Below are positions 35,063 through 44,700 of a stretch of DNA of 64,000 nucleotides, piece after piece. Positions within the stretch are counted from its first letter, which is position 1, and every line of letters begins with the position of its first letter. Origin of the DNA: Bacteroidota bacterium (lineage in GTDB: Bacteria; Bacteroidota; Bacteroidia; UBA4408); contig JADKCP010000007.1 of the NCBI GenBank assembly GCA_016718805.1, positions 1 to 64,000 on the forward strand. Reading direction: 5' to 3'. Both the position numbers and the translations under genes were made by a program. Under the pieces are notes generated by a model. It searched no databases and was not told the DNA's origin. It worked only from the letters and a program-made list of their open reading frames with translations.

Positions 35063-35070
35063 TATTTTTG
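35063..35070 (+). promoter_or_regulatory. Predicted -7 element for the PRA-PH-like gene
   Basis: TATTTTTG matches TAnnTTTG and ends 17 bp before the ATG at 35088. It favours that ATG over an in-frame upstream start at 35055. Confidence 0.45.
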
Positions 35071-35087
35071 AAATAAAATTCATACCC

Positions 35088-35483
35088 ATGGCTGAGCTTA
35101 TCGAAAACATCAACAAAGTAAAAGTGTTTCACGAAACCTTTAATATATCTTACCACAACGAACCTACCGCCAACCTTAGCGAACAGGAGTATATGCTACG
35201 TTACAACTTAATGAAGGAAGAAAACGAAGAATACCTGGATGCTTGCAAACGCGGCGATCTAACTGAAATAGCTGATGCCTTAGGTGACAAAATGTATATA
35301 TTATTTGGCACTATTATCAAGCACGGTTTGCACCATAAAATTGAAGAAGTATTTGAAGAAATTCAACGCAGCAACATGAGCAAACTTGACGAAAATGGTA
35401 AACCTATTTATCGTGAAGATGGAAAAATACTAAAAAGCCAATTGTATTTTAAGCCGGATATTAAAGCGATATTGGAGAAATAA
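35088..35483 (+). CDS. MazG/PRA-PH-like all-alpha NTP pyrophosphohydrolase
   Basis: A protein of about 131 residues in the all-alpha NTP pyrophosphohydrolase superfamily. The metal-binding ExxE...ExxD arrangement is visible in LMKEENEEYLDACKRGDLTE and EIADALGDKMYILFGTIIKH. Such enzymes hydrolyse a nucleoside triphosphate or phosphoribosyl-ATP to the monophosphate and pyrophosphate. No histidine biosynthesis genes are nearby, so a house-cleaning NTPase is more likely than HisE; the substrate is not determined. I use the ATG at 35088 (MAELIENINKVKVFHE), because the upstream extension lies over the predicted promoter. Confidence 0.82.
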   Translation: MAELIENINKVKVFHETFNISYHNEPTANLSEQEYMLRYNLMKEENEEYLDACKRGDLTEIADALGDKMYILFGTIIKHGLHHKIEEVFEEIQRSNMSKLDENGKPIYREDGKILKSQLYFKPDIKAILEK

Positions 35484-35526
35484 GAATTGGAGCCTACTTT
35501 ATAATAAAGATAACTAATATATCCCA

Positions 35527-36303
35527 CTAAGATTCTGTCCAAATTTTCCAAGATGCTTCTGCTTGCAAATAAAGCATTGTTAGGCCATTTTGAGTTAGTG
35601 CACCTTGCTCCTTCCCTTTTTTTAAAAAAATTGTTTCTTCAGGATTGTAAATTAAATCCATTAATAAATGTTCAGGACCAATGTGTTCGTAGGGCAAATT
35701 GGGGTATTCTTCTACCTTAGGTGACATGCCAACCGGACTGCAATTCACTACTAAATTACAGGAAGCAAAATGATGTTCGGTTAATTCTTCGTAATTAAAA
35801 ATTATTGCTTGTTGTGCTAAATTGCTAGTGTCTTTATTTCGGCTTACAAAAAAATAATCAATACCCAATTGATTTAGCACATAGGCTACAGCCTTTGCTG
35901 CGCCACCGGTTCCAAGTATTAAAGCGCGTTGATGGTTATTTTTTAAAAAGGGCTTCAATGCATTTGAAAAACCAAACACATCGGTATTGTAGCCTTTTAA
36001 AATAGGTTCAGTTCCGTTTGAAATTCTTTTAATGAGAATGGTATTAACTGCACCAACTAGCTTTGCAGTTTCGTCTAATTCATGCAGGTAAGGAATCACT
36101 GTTTCCTTGTAAGGAATGGTTACGTTTAATCCAATTAGTTGCGGCTCATTGTTTAGTAACTGAGGAAATTCGGAAATTGATTGTATAGGAAAAACTTTCT
36201 GAACCGCATTTTGAATTGCTTCACGTTTAAATTTTTCGGTAAAATAGTTATTGGAAAAGGAATGAGAAATAGGATATCCAATTATTCCAAAAACCTTTTG
36301 CAT
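35527..36303 (-). CDS. aroE: Shikimate 5-dehydrogenase
   Basis: A 258-residue NADPH-dependent enzyme reducing 3-dehydroshikimate to shikimate in aromatic amino acid synthesis. Substrate-binding motifs are GYPISHSFSNNYF, NVTIPYKETVI (catalytic Lys) and VGAVNTI with NTDVFGF. The NADP-binding loop is LILGTGGAAKAVAYVLNQLG, and the end has GLTMLYLQAEASWKIW. It is transcribed with the upstream DedA-family gene, 20 bp away, and converges with the pyrophosphohydrolase gene. Other aro genes are not in this window. Confidence 0.94.
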   Translation of the reverse strand: MQKVFGIIGYPISHSFSNNYFTEKFKREAIQNAVQKVFPIQSISEFPQLLNNEPQLIGLNVTIPYKETVIPYLHELDETAKLVGAVNTILIKRISNGTEPILKGYNTDVFGFSNALKPFLKNNHQRALILGTGGAAKAVAYVLNQLGIDYFFVSRNKDTSNLAQQAIIFNYEELTEHHFASCNLVVNCSPVGMSPKVEEYPNLPYEHIGPEHLLMDLIYNPEETIFLKKGKEQGALTQNGLTMLYLQAEASWKIWTES

Positions 36304-36323
36304 AGTGCTTTTGTTGTTGAATA

Positions 36324-36965
36324 CTAAAAAGCTTTATCCTTAAAAAACTTCGCTTTCAATACTTCTATCAAGATAGGTAAAATTGAAATAAAAATAATTC
36401 CTAAAGCTACCAATTCTATATTTTTACGAATCCAAGGAATTTCGCCAAGGAAGTATCCTGCAAAAAGCAAACTCAATATCCAAATTGCACCACCCAGTAA
36501 ATCAAAACTTAAAAACTTTTTATACTTCATTTCAGCAACTCCTGCAACAAAAGGTGCAAAGGTGCGTACTATCGGTACAAAGCGCGCCAAGATAATGGTT
36601 TTAGGTCCGTATTTTTCGTAAAACGAATGTGTTTTATCAAGGTATTCTTGCTTTACAATTGCTTTACCGCGGAACTTTATTTGCAGGGCTCTTAAGCCAA
36701 TTTTACGTCCCACCCAATAATTGGTATTATCACCAACAACAGCTGCAACAAACAACAAAAACACCAACAAGGATATATTCAAATATCCCAAACGGGCAAA
36801 CAATCCGGCTGTAAACAAGAGTGAATCGCCCGGTAAAAAGGGCATAATCACCATACCTGTTTCGATAAAAATTACCAAAAATAAAATCAAATAAACCAAG
36901 GTTCCGTAATTGGCAAATAGCCATTCAAAATCGAGGTGTAATATGTGTTTGAAGAGTTCGATCAT
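36324..36965 (-). CDS. DedA/SNARE-associated (VTT) family membrane protein
   Basis: A 213-residue polytopic inner-membrane protein with about five or six hydrophobic helices. The family core is intact: FIETGMVIMPFLPGDSLLF, VVGDNTNYWVGRKIGL and FVPIVRTFAPFVAGVAEMKY. DedA-family members contribute to membrane homeostasis and proton-motive-force maintenance. Some flip undecaprenyl phosphate or other lipids; which applies here is unknown. It is the promoter-proximal gene of a small operon with aroE. Confidence 0.9.
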   Translation of the reverse strand: MIELFKHILHLDFEWLFANYGTLVYLILFLVIFIETGMVIMPFLPGDSLLFTAGLFARLGYLNISLLVFLLFVAAVVGDNTNYWVGRKIGLRALQIKFRGKAIVKQEYLDKTHSFYEKYGPKTIILARFVPIVRTFAPFVAGVAEMKYKKFLSFDLLGGAIWILSLLFAGYFLGEIPWIRKNIELVALGIIFISILPILIEVLKAKFFKDKAF

Positions 36966-37436
36966 ACCTATAAAAAAATCATTGAAATTTAGTTTTGCTT
37001 AAAATAATTCTATTCTTTATATACTTCTCAGTAATTGAACCTGTACTTAAATTGATTAAAAAGTGACAATTATTTTTGATGATGTTACATTGATTATCAA
37101 ACTCAATTAAAATAATTTTTCTATTTATCGTTCAAAATAACTTATTTAGCTATCACAAATCTGTTGTCCTTATCGTGTTTACTTTCTTTTTGCTTGATCA
37201 AAAAGAAACAAAAAATCAAGGCTTACGATAAATTGACTAAAATTTAAATTAATTTTTCCACGCAACCCAAGCGCTCGATAGACTGCGTTTGGATATTACT
37301 ATTTTATCACTCGCTCGAGGATTGCTTTCACTGGCCAGCGCATAAAAATGAATTCAAATTTCTTAACGTCAATTTCTCATAGGCCAGTCCTTTTATTTCT
37401 ATTTTAAAATAGTATATTCTATTAAAAAATCCTTTA
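36966..37436 (-). repeat. Gene-free region with a REP-like palindrome
   Basis: No gene is supported in these 471 bp. A perfect 10-bp inverted repeat lies at 37183-37192 and 37199-37208 (TTTCTTTTTG / CAAAAAGAAA) and is followed by ACAAAAAATCAAGGCTTACG. The combination has the look of dispersed intergenic elements I know from other Bacteroidota genomes. A 3' part near 37260-37395 (CAACCCAAGCGCTCGATAGA, TGGCCAGCGCATAAAAATGA) is richer in G+C than its surroundings and may be part of the same element. Confidence 0.5.
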
Positions 37437-37754
37437 TTAGTATTTACTCATAGTAGTGTCAATTTCGGTTGCCCAAGCTAGAATTCCACCTTTTAAATTG
37501 TACAAATTAGTATAACCTAATTGACTTTCGAGTGCATTAATAATAGCTGCCGAACGGGCTCCACTGCGGCAATGAACAACTACCATTTTGCTTTTCGAAA
37601 TTTTATCGGCATTGTCCATTACATCCCCCATTGGAATCAATTCTCCACCAATGCTTGCAATATCCGCTTCGTGTGGTTCGCGCACATCAATGAGTTGAAA
37701 ATCTTTGTTTTCATCTTTCATCGACTTTAATTCAGTAACCGAAATTTCTTTCAT
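37437..37754 (-). CDS. Single-domain rhodanese-like sulfurtransferase
   Basis: A 105-residue cytoplasmic protein made of one rhodanese domain. The conserved entry motif (FQLIDVREPHEADIA) and the active-site loop with its catalytic cysteine (VVVHCRSGARSAAIINALES) are present. Such proteins carry persulfide sulfur or act in redox housekeeping. It has no signal peptide. It is 27 bp downstream of the P5C dehydrogenase gene on the same strand and may share its transcript. Confidence 0.9.
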   Translation of the reverse strand: MKEISVTELKSMKDENKDFQLIDVREPHEADIASIGGELIPMGDVMDNADKISKSKMVVVHCRSGARSAAIINALESQLGYTNLYNLKGGILAWATEIDTTMSKY

Positions 37755-37781
37755 ACTAGTATAAATTTAAAATTCAACAAA

Positions 37782-39410
37782 CTACTCATTCAAAAATGGA
37801 TAACGATAATCTGTAGGCGGTACAAAGGTTTCCTTAATTGTACGTGGAGAAACCCATCGAAGTAAATTGATCATACTTCCTGCTTTATCATTGGTTCCTG
37901 AACCTCTTGCTCCGCCGAATGGCTGTTGGCCAACAACAGCACCGGTTGGTTTATCGTTGATGTAAAAATTACCAGCTGAATTTTGCAATTTTTTTGAAGC
38001 AAATTCTATGGCATAACGATCTTGTGAAATGATTGCACCTGTTAATGCATAATTGGAAGTAGTATCAATTAAGCTAAGTGTTTCTTCAAACTTATTTTCA
38101 TCGTATACATACACCGTAAGCACCGGTCCGAATAACTCCTCGCACATGGTTGTGTACATAGGGTCTTTGGTATGAATGATAGTAGGTTCAATAAAATAAC
38201 CTTTGCTCTTATCGTAATTACCTCCGGCAATAATTTCAACGTTTTTATCTTTCTTCGCCTGATCAATATAAGAAGCTAGTTTGTCAAAAGATTTTTCATC
38301 GATAACTGCATTTATAAAATTGCTAAAATCTTCGGTAGGCCCCATTTTAAAGCTTTTCAAATCAGCTAAAACCAGCTTTTTCACTTCATCCCAAAGGTTG
38401 GATGGAATGTAAGCACGACTTGCCGCTGAACATTTTTGTCCTTGGTATTCAAATGCCCCACGTGAAATTGCAGTTGCAACAATGGATGCCTTTGCTGATT
38501 TATGAGCTACAATAAAATCCTTCCCTCCTGTTTCGCCCACAATGCGCGGATAGGATTTATAAAGATGAATATTGTTTCCTATCGTTTTCCAAATATTTTG
38601 GAAAATTTCGGTTGAGCCTGTAAAATGTATTCCTGCAAAATCGCGGTGCGAAAAAATTACATCGCCGGCTTCAGGACCAGAAACATAAATCAAGTTTATT
38701 ACACCATCAGGCAATCCTGCTTCCTTAAATATTTCCATAATAACATTAGCGGCATAGATTTGTGTATTGGATGGTTTCCAAACAACAGTATTGCCCATCA
38801 TGGCAGCTGAAGAAGGTAAATTTCCAGCAATTGCGGTAAAATTAAACGGTGTTAAAGCAAACACAAAACCTTCGAGCGGTCGTTGCTCAACACGGTTCCA
38901 AATACCCGGAGAGGAAATTGGTTGCTGGCTATAAATTTCGCTCATGTACTGCACATTGAAACGCAGAAAATCGATTAGCTCGCAAGCAGCATCAATTTCG
39001 GCCTGAAAGGCATTTTTTGATTGACCCAACATGGTAGCTGCATTTAGCTTAGCTCGGTAGGGACCTGCCAACAATTCGGCAGCTTTCATAAATATAGATG
39101 CACGCTGCTCCCAACTTGTTGCACTCCATTGCGCTTTTGCAGCAAGTGCTGCATCGATAGCTTGTGTAACGTGAGTTTTATCACCCTTATGGTATTTTCC
39201 TAACAAATGCTGATGATCGTGCGGAGGACGAAGATCGGCGGTATTGTTGGTACGAATTTCTTTGCCTCCAATGTACATGGGAACATCCACTTGTTGTGCA
39301 CGCAAGTGTGCTAACATGGCTTGTAATTCTTTACGCTCAGCACTTCCGGGAGCATAACTTTTAACCGGTTCGTTTATTCCTTGAGGAACCTTAAAAAATC
39401 CTGTAGACAT
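37782..39410 (-). CDS. pruA: L-glutamate gamma-semialdehyde (1-pyrroline-5-carboxylate) dehydrogenase
   Basis: A 542-residue aldehyde dehydrogenase that oxidises glutamate semialdehyde to glutamate with NAD, the second step of proline degradation. Key segments are FALTPFNFTAIAGNLPSSAA, VGETGGKDFIVAHKSA (general-base Glu region), GAFEYQGQKCSAASRAYIP (nucleophile Cys) and CEELFGPVLTVYVYDENKFE. It is the stand-alone form rather than a PutA fusion, as usual in Bacteroidota; proline dehydrogenase is not in the window. A TACTTTTG promoter box lies 26 bp upstream. Confidence 0.94.
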   Translation of the reverse strand: MSTGFFKVPQGINEPVKSYAPGSAERKELQAMLAHLRAQQVDVPMYIGGKEIRTNNTADLRPPHDHQHLLGKYHKGDKTHVTQAIDAALAAKAQWSATSWEQRASIFMKAAELLAGPYRAKLNAATMLGQSKNAFQAEIDAACELIDFLRFNVQYMSEIYSQQPISSPGIWNRVEQRPLEGFVFALTPFNFTAIAGNLPSSAAMMGNTVVWKPSNTQIYAANVIMEIFKEAGLPDGVINLIYVSGPEAGDVIFSHRDFAGIHFTGSTEIFQNIWKTIGNNIHLYKSYPRIVGETGGKDFIVAHKSAKASIVATAISRGAFEYQGQKCSAASRAYIPSNLWDEVKKLVLADLKSFKMGPTEDFSNFINAVIDEKSFDKLASYIDQAKKDKNVEIIAGGNYDKSKGYFIEPTIIHTKDPMYTTMCEELFGPVLTVYVYDENKFEETLSLIDTTSNYALTGAIISQDRYAIEFASKKLQNSAGNFYINDKPTGAVVGQQPFGGARGSGTNDKAGSMINLLRWVSPRTIKETFVPPTDYRYPFLNE

Positions 39411-39435
39411 AAAATTGTATTAAATTTTCGAGGTG

Positions 39436-39443
39436 CAAAAGTA
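39436..39443 (-). promoter_or_regulatory. Predicted -7 element for the P5C dehydrogenase gene
   Basis: The minus strand reads TACTTTTG, matching TAnnTTTG, and ends 25 bp before the ATG at 39410. Confidence 0.45.
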
Positions 39444-39694
39444 GGAATTTTGAATTAGGAAATAGGATTAATCGCTTAGAATTAACAAGCTCAATTTTAG
39501 GTGGCAATTTCTCAAGAAAAATTAGCACCATTAGCTATAAAAAGCCCCTATCCATAGCTTTTTTTCACTGTCGTTTGATCTAATTAAGTTAGTTTTACAA
39601 ATACGAAAATCAATGAAAAATACCCGATCTCTTTTTCAACGAATTTCTCGAAACTCATAATTTTTTAATTCATTCAATTTAAAACTGATTGCCT

Positions 39695-40618
39695 ATGAAA
39701 AAACTCTACACACTTTTTTGTTTATTTTTTTGTTCTGTTTTGGGCGTTACAGCTCAATTTCAGTACAATCAATTTTTTGATGGAGCAGATACTTCCTATC
39801 AAAATTCGATTATCGTAAAAATTGATACAACAAACCCTGCGAACATTTGGCAAATAGGAAAACCGCAAAAAATATTTTTTTCGGCTGCGTCAACCTTACC
39901 AAATGCAATTGTTACCGACACCTTGCACAATTACCCCCCCAACAATCATTCGAGCTTTGAAATTAAATCGTTGAATCAGCTCATGTGGGGAATTTTAGCT
40001 GTAACCTGGATGCAAAAGTTGGATATGGACACTATTACCGATGGCGCTACAATTGAGTTTTCGACCGATGGTGGAAGCACTTGGCAAAACAGCTTCAATA
40101 ATCCATTGGTCTATAATTTTTACGGCTATTCACCCGGCAATGTAGATACACTTAGCAATGGACAAGTTGGTTTTACCGGCAGTGATACCACCTGGCGAAA
40201 TATATGGCTATGTTTCGATATGTCGTGGATGAGCACCTTTCCGGATACTGTTCGCTTTCGATTCACCTTTACTTCCGATTCAATTAATACCGGTAAGGAA
40301 GGTTGGATGATTGATAACATGATGAACAATTTAACCATCATTCACACAGCTAAAAGTGTCAAGCAAACCAGCTATTTAAATGTGTATCCAAATCCTTCGG
40401 GGAATATTGTACACATTGAAGCAGCCAAGCTTGAAGACTTTCATATAATTGAACACATGGAACTAATAAATGCACAAGGAACCACTGTAGAAAGCTGGCG
40501 AAACTTGCCCACAAAATATTGGTTTGATACAAAAAAATACAGGGATGGCAATTACACGCTTCATATTAAAACAAACGTAAATGAAGCGAGTATTCCATTG
40601 ATTATTTGCAAGGATTAA
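39695..40618 (+). CDS. T9SS type A secreted protein with a MAM/jelly-roll-like domain
   Basis: About 307 residues from the ATG at 39695; an in-frame TTG two codons upstream is less likely. A signal peptide (about 1-21) is followed by one beta-sandwich domain at about 25-215 (ATIEFSTDGGSTWQN, FTFTSDSINTGKEGWMIDNM). A type A sorting tail ends the protein (YLNVYPNPSGNIVHIEAAKL). The FSTDGGSTW and GWMIDN motifs recur in Bacteroidota surface proteins with jelly-roll domains. It directly precedes a di-haem peroxidase with a 1-bp gap, implying co-translation. The specific ligand is unknown. Confidence 0.8.
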   Translation: MKKLYTLFCLFFCSVLGVTAQFQYNQFFDGADTSYQNSIIVKIDTTNPANIWQIGKPQKIFFSAASTLPNAIVTDTLHNYPPNNHSSFEIKSLNQLMWGILAVTWMQKLDMDTITDGATIEFSTDGGSTWQNSFNNPLVYNFYGYSPGNVDTLSNGQVGFTGSDTTWRNIWLCFDMSWMSTFPDTVRFRFTFTSDSINTGKEGWMIDNMMNNLTIIHTAKSVKQTSYLNVYPNPSGNIVHIEAAKLEDFHIIEHMELINAQGTTVESWRNLPTKYWFDTKKYRDGNYTLHIKTNVNEASIPLIICKD

Positions 40619-40619
40619 T

Positions 40620-41672
40620 ATGCGAAAGCCTTTGTTGGTTTTAATTATTGTTGTTTTCGCTGCTTTTGGCAAAGTAATTAAAACGCATCCTTATCCCTTT
40701 AGCAACTTACTTTATTTTCCGGAGATGCCCCAATCTTCGGAAAATAAAGTAACTGTTGAGGGAGCACTATTAGGCAAGTATTTATTTTACGATCCTGTAT
40801 TAAGTGCAGATGGTACAATTTCTTGTTCGAGCTGCCATAAACAGCAATATGCATTTAGCGATTCGGCACTTGTATTTAGCCGAGGAATTAATGGAGCAAG
40901 TATGAAGCGAAATACCTTAGCATTATTTAACCTTGCCTGGTATCCACAATTGTTTTGGGATGGTAGGGCTTCCAGCATCGAAGCGCAAGTTTTTCATCCT
41001 TTGAGAGCAGTGGATGAAATGAAAATAAATTGGAAAAAATCAATTGGAGCTTTACAAAAAAGTAAAATCTATCCTTCCTTATTTTCAGCTGCTTTTGGTT
41101 CAACAAAAATAGATAGCAGTAAAATAGGAAAAGCATTGGCTCAATTTTTACGTACTCTTATTTCTAACCAGTCAAAATACGATAGAGTAATTGCAGGAAA
41201 AGATAGATATACCAAAGATGAATTGGAAGGTTTTATTTTAGTAAACGAACAATCAAAAGCTGCTTGTTTAGTATGTCATCCTTCCGATGCAAATGCTTTG
41301 GGAACTAACCTTGGATTTAGTAACAATGGCTTGGATGCAATTTCAGATCCCGAAAAATATAGCGATGCCGGTGTAGGAGCAATTAGTGGAAATAAAAGTG
41401 ACTATGGGAAATTTAAAATCCCTTCACTTCGCAACATTGTCTTTACAGCTCCATACATGCATGATGGCAGATTTAGCACTTTGGAACAAGTAATTGAATT
41501 TTATTCAAGCGGCATTAAAACCGGAGCCAACCTCGATTCCAAAATGTTGTATGCGCATCAAGGTGGGGCAAAATTAACAAAGGAAGAACAGCAAAAAGTG
41601 ATTGCATTTTTACATACATTGAGTGATTCGGTTTTCATCCAGAATACTGAATTTTCTAATCCATTTCATTAA
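40620..41672 (+). CDS. Di-haem cytochrome c peroxidase (MauG/CcpA-like)
   Basis: A 350-residue exported protein with two CXXCH haem-binding motifs (ISCSSCHKQ near 70 and ACLVCHPSD near 220). Flanking blocks are LGKYLFYDPVLSADGT, LFNLAWYPQLFWDGRASSIE and PSLRNIVFTAPYMHDGRFST. It is expected to reduce hydrogen peroxide in the periplasm or at the outer membrane, or to oxidise a protein substrate as MauG does. The N-terminus is hydrophobic (LLVLIIVVFAAFGKV) and could be a signal peptide or anchor. Its position between two T9SS cargo genes may be coincidental. Confidence 0.9.
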   Translation: MRKPLLVLIIVVFAAFGKVIKTHPYPFSNLLYFPEMPQSSENKVTVEGALLGKYLFYDPVLSADGTISCSSCHKQQYAFSDSALVFSRGINGASMKRNTLALFNLAWYPQLFWDGRASSIEAQVFHPLRAVDEMKINWKKSIGALQKSKIYPSLFSAAFGSTKIDSSKIGKALAQFLRTLISNQSKYDRVIAGKDRYTKDELEGFILVNEQSKAACLVCHPSDANALGTNLGFSNNGLDAISDPEKYSDAGVGAISGNKSDYGKFKIPSLRNIVFTAPYMHDGRFSTLEQVIEFYSSGIKTGANLDSKMLYAHQGGAKLTKEEQQKVIAFLHTLSDSVFIQNTEFSNPFH

Positions 41673-41723
41673 AGATTAATACTTGGTTGAAACATATTTT
41701 GCATTAGGAAGTATAAGAAGAAA

Positions 41724-41757
41724 TTTGAGAGTATCACTGTATCATTTCGTACTTTTG
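41724..41757 (+). promoter_or_regulatory. Predicted promoter of the CotH-domain gene
   Basis: TTTG at 41724-41727 and TACTTTTG at 41750-41757 match the Bacteroidota -33 and -7 boxes with a 22-bp spacer. The -7 box ends 19 bp before the ATG at 41777. Confidence 0.5.
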
Positions 41758-41776
41758 CAAAACCTAAATCACACCA

Positions 41777-44700
41777 ATGATTTCCAAAAAATTACTTTTC
41801 GTATTATTTTTTATACAGGTCATCTGTATTAACGCCCAAAATTTACCACGTCAATTTCAATTAAGTGGCGATGGTAGAATGCTCACAATTGGCGAAAAGC
41901 CCAACAATAATTTTTACAATCAAAACAATGTTCCAATTCTGTATTTAAATTTTAGCGATACAGCAAACTTTTGGCAAGACCTAATTACTTACCATGATTC
42001 GCTTTGGGATTATCCGGCAAGTCTTGTATACAATGGGGTTACTTACGATAGCGTTGGTGTGCGATTTAAAGGAAATTCATCGTACGACAACATTGGGACT
42101 TCCTTAAAAAAGTCGTTTAATATTTCTTTGGACGCTTTTAAAAACGATCAAAACATAAATGGATTCAGTACCTTAAATTTAAATAATTGCTACGATGATC
42201 CTACGTTTATGCGGGAAGTATTTTATGAAAATCAACTCAGAAAACATGTACCTGCAGCACAAACTAATTTTGCTCATTTGTATATTAATGGCGCCGATTG
42301 GGGCTTGTATGCGAATGTGCAACAACTAAACAAAGATTTTCAAAAAGATTGGTTTTTAAGTAATGAAGGAGCAAATTTTAGAGCATCACGTCCGCCCGGA
42401 AGCACAGGAAGCGGCAGTATTATACAAGCTTCATTTTTAAATTTAGGAAACGATACTTCCGAATATCAAAAATTTTACACTTTAAAATCAAGTGAGTCGC
42501 CCGACCCTTGGACGAAGCTAAAAAACTTTTGCATTGCACTCGATACAACAGATCCTTCTCGCATGTCGAGTTTGTTAAGCAATTATTTAGACATAGATCG
42601 TGCCTTGTGGTTTTTAGCTAGTGAAATTGCTTTTAATGATTTCGACAGTTATATCGAAAAAGGTAAAAATGACTTTTATGTGTACTATGAAAAAGAAACA
42701 GGGCGCTTTGCTCCTATTGAATTTGATGGCAATGATGTAATGGATACACACTATGTTAATTCGGTGAGTGCCTTGCGTCATCAAACAGATACGCTATATC
42801 CTTTAATGAGTAAAATAATTAATGTACCTGAAATTCGTCAACGCTACTTAGCACATATGCGAACTTTAGTTGCTGATGAGCAAGACACGCTAAGTGCTTT
42901 CCCTTTAATTGACTCTTACTATGCATTAATCGACAGCATTGTGCAGGCTGATACTATAAAACTATACAGCTATGCGGCATTTCAGGATGGGCCTTCTATA
43001 TTGAAATACTATTTGCGACTGCGCCGTTTAAAAATGCTAAACAATTCAGAAGTAAATGACATTGCACCTGTTATTACTGATGTTACTTTAAGCAGTGATA
43101 GCATTTATTGGAAACAACCGGAAGCAGGACATAGTGTTGAGATTAAAGCAAAAGTTACCTCGGTAAATGGTATTAGCAATGTAACATTGTATGCAGCAGC
43201 AGGCTTTGTAGGAAACTTTACAAAAATTCCAATGTTCGATGATGGACAACATGCTGATAGCCTAGTCGGCGATGGTATTTTCGGTGCCAGTATTCCTGCC
43301 CAAAATGGAGGAACCTGGATGCGTTACTATGTAGAAGCTGCCGGAAACAATACAGCCAAATCGGTAAGTTTTGAGCCTCCCGGAGCTGAACACAGTATAT
43401 TCATTTACTTAGTAAAACCAAGCATTGCAGCTGATACTACCTCAATTGTAATTAACGAATTAATGGCGCGTAATAATACAACTGCAACAGATAGTGCGGG
43501 TCAGTATGAAGACTGGTTAGAACTTTACAATACTACCAACCAAGCTATTGATATAAGCGGATACTACCTAACTGATAATGAAAATAATTTGGCAAAATGG
43601 CAATTTCCACAAGGCACTATTATCAATGCGAACGACTATTTAATTGTGTGGGCCGACGAAGATCAATCGCAAGGAAAATTGCATACCAATTTTAAATTTT
43701 CGGCAACAGGCGAACAAGTAATTTTACTCAATGCTGCCGGAGAATTAATCAGCAAGGTGGCATTTGGACCGCAAAATATAGACGTGAGTTTTGCAAGAAT
43801 TCCTAATGGAACAGGTGCGTTTTCAGCTCAGTTTCCAACTTTTAGAATTAACAATAATCCCAAGCCACTTGTTAATTTTTCAGCTTCAGCAACACAGGCT
43901 TGTTCATCATTATTGGTAAACTTTACAAACAACAGTACAAATGCCAGCGATTATAGTTGGAATTTTGGAGATGGTTCGCCTTTATCGACCGATATTTCTC
44001 CTAGTCACTTTTATGCTGCTCCAGGAAACTATACTGTTAGTCTTCAAGCTAATGGTGGGGGGTGGACCAGCATTGATTCGTTGGTCAATTACATTCAGGT
44101 GTTTGCCGCTCCTACCGTAAGTTTTGCATCTGATACTATTTATTCAAGCACCACTACTTTTATGCTGGATGCCGGAAACGGTTTTGTTTCGTATGATTGG
44201 AATACAGGCGAACAAACGCAAACTATACAAGTTGATACAAGTGCCAGCTATTGTGTAATTGTTAGCAATAGCAACAATTGTAAAGATACAGCTTGTGTGT
44301 ATGTGTTTATTCCTTTACCAATTGCAGTTGCATTATTTAGTTCTGACATACAACAAGGATGTGCAGGACTAACCGTAAACTTTACAAATCAATCAAGTAA
44401 TGCTAGCAGTTATACATGGAATTTTGGAGATGGAAGCAGCCTTTCAACGGCGATAAATCCTTCGCATCAGTATGATACTGCAGGAGTATACACCGTTAGC
44501 TTAATTGCAAACAATACTAATTCGAGTGATACGCTTAGTTTGATTAATTACATAAACGCGCATCCTTTACCTGAGTTTAGTTTTGCTAGCGATACTATAC
44601 ATGGTCCTTCTACGACCTATTTATTGGATGCAGGAAATTTATTTAGCAGTTATTTATGGAATACAGGAGATACAGTTTCTGCAATTACTGTTGTAAATGA

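Noticed and set aside
35055..35087. An 11-residue N-terminal extension (MWCIFEIKFIP) of the PRA-PH-like protein
   Set aside because: It spans the predicted promoter and is not part of the family; the ATG at 35088 is better.
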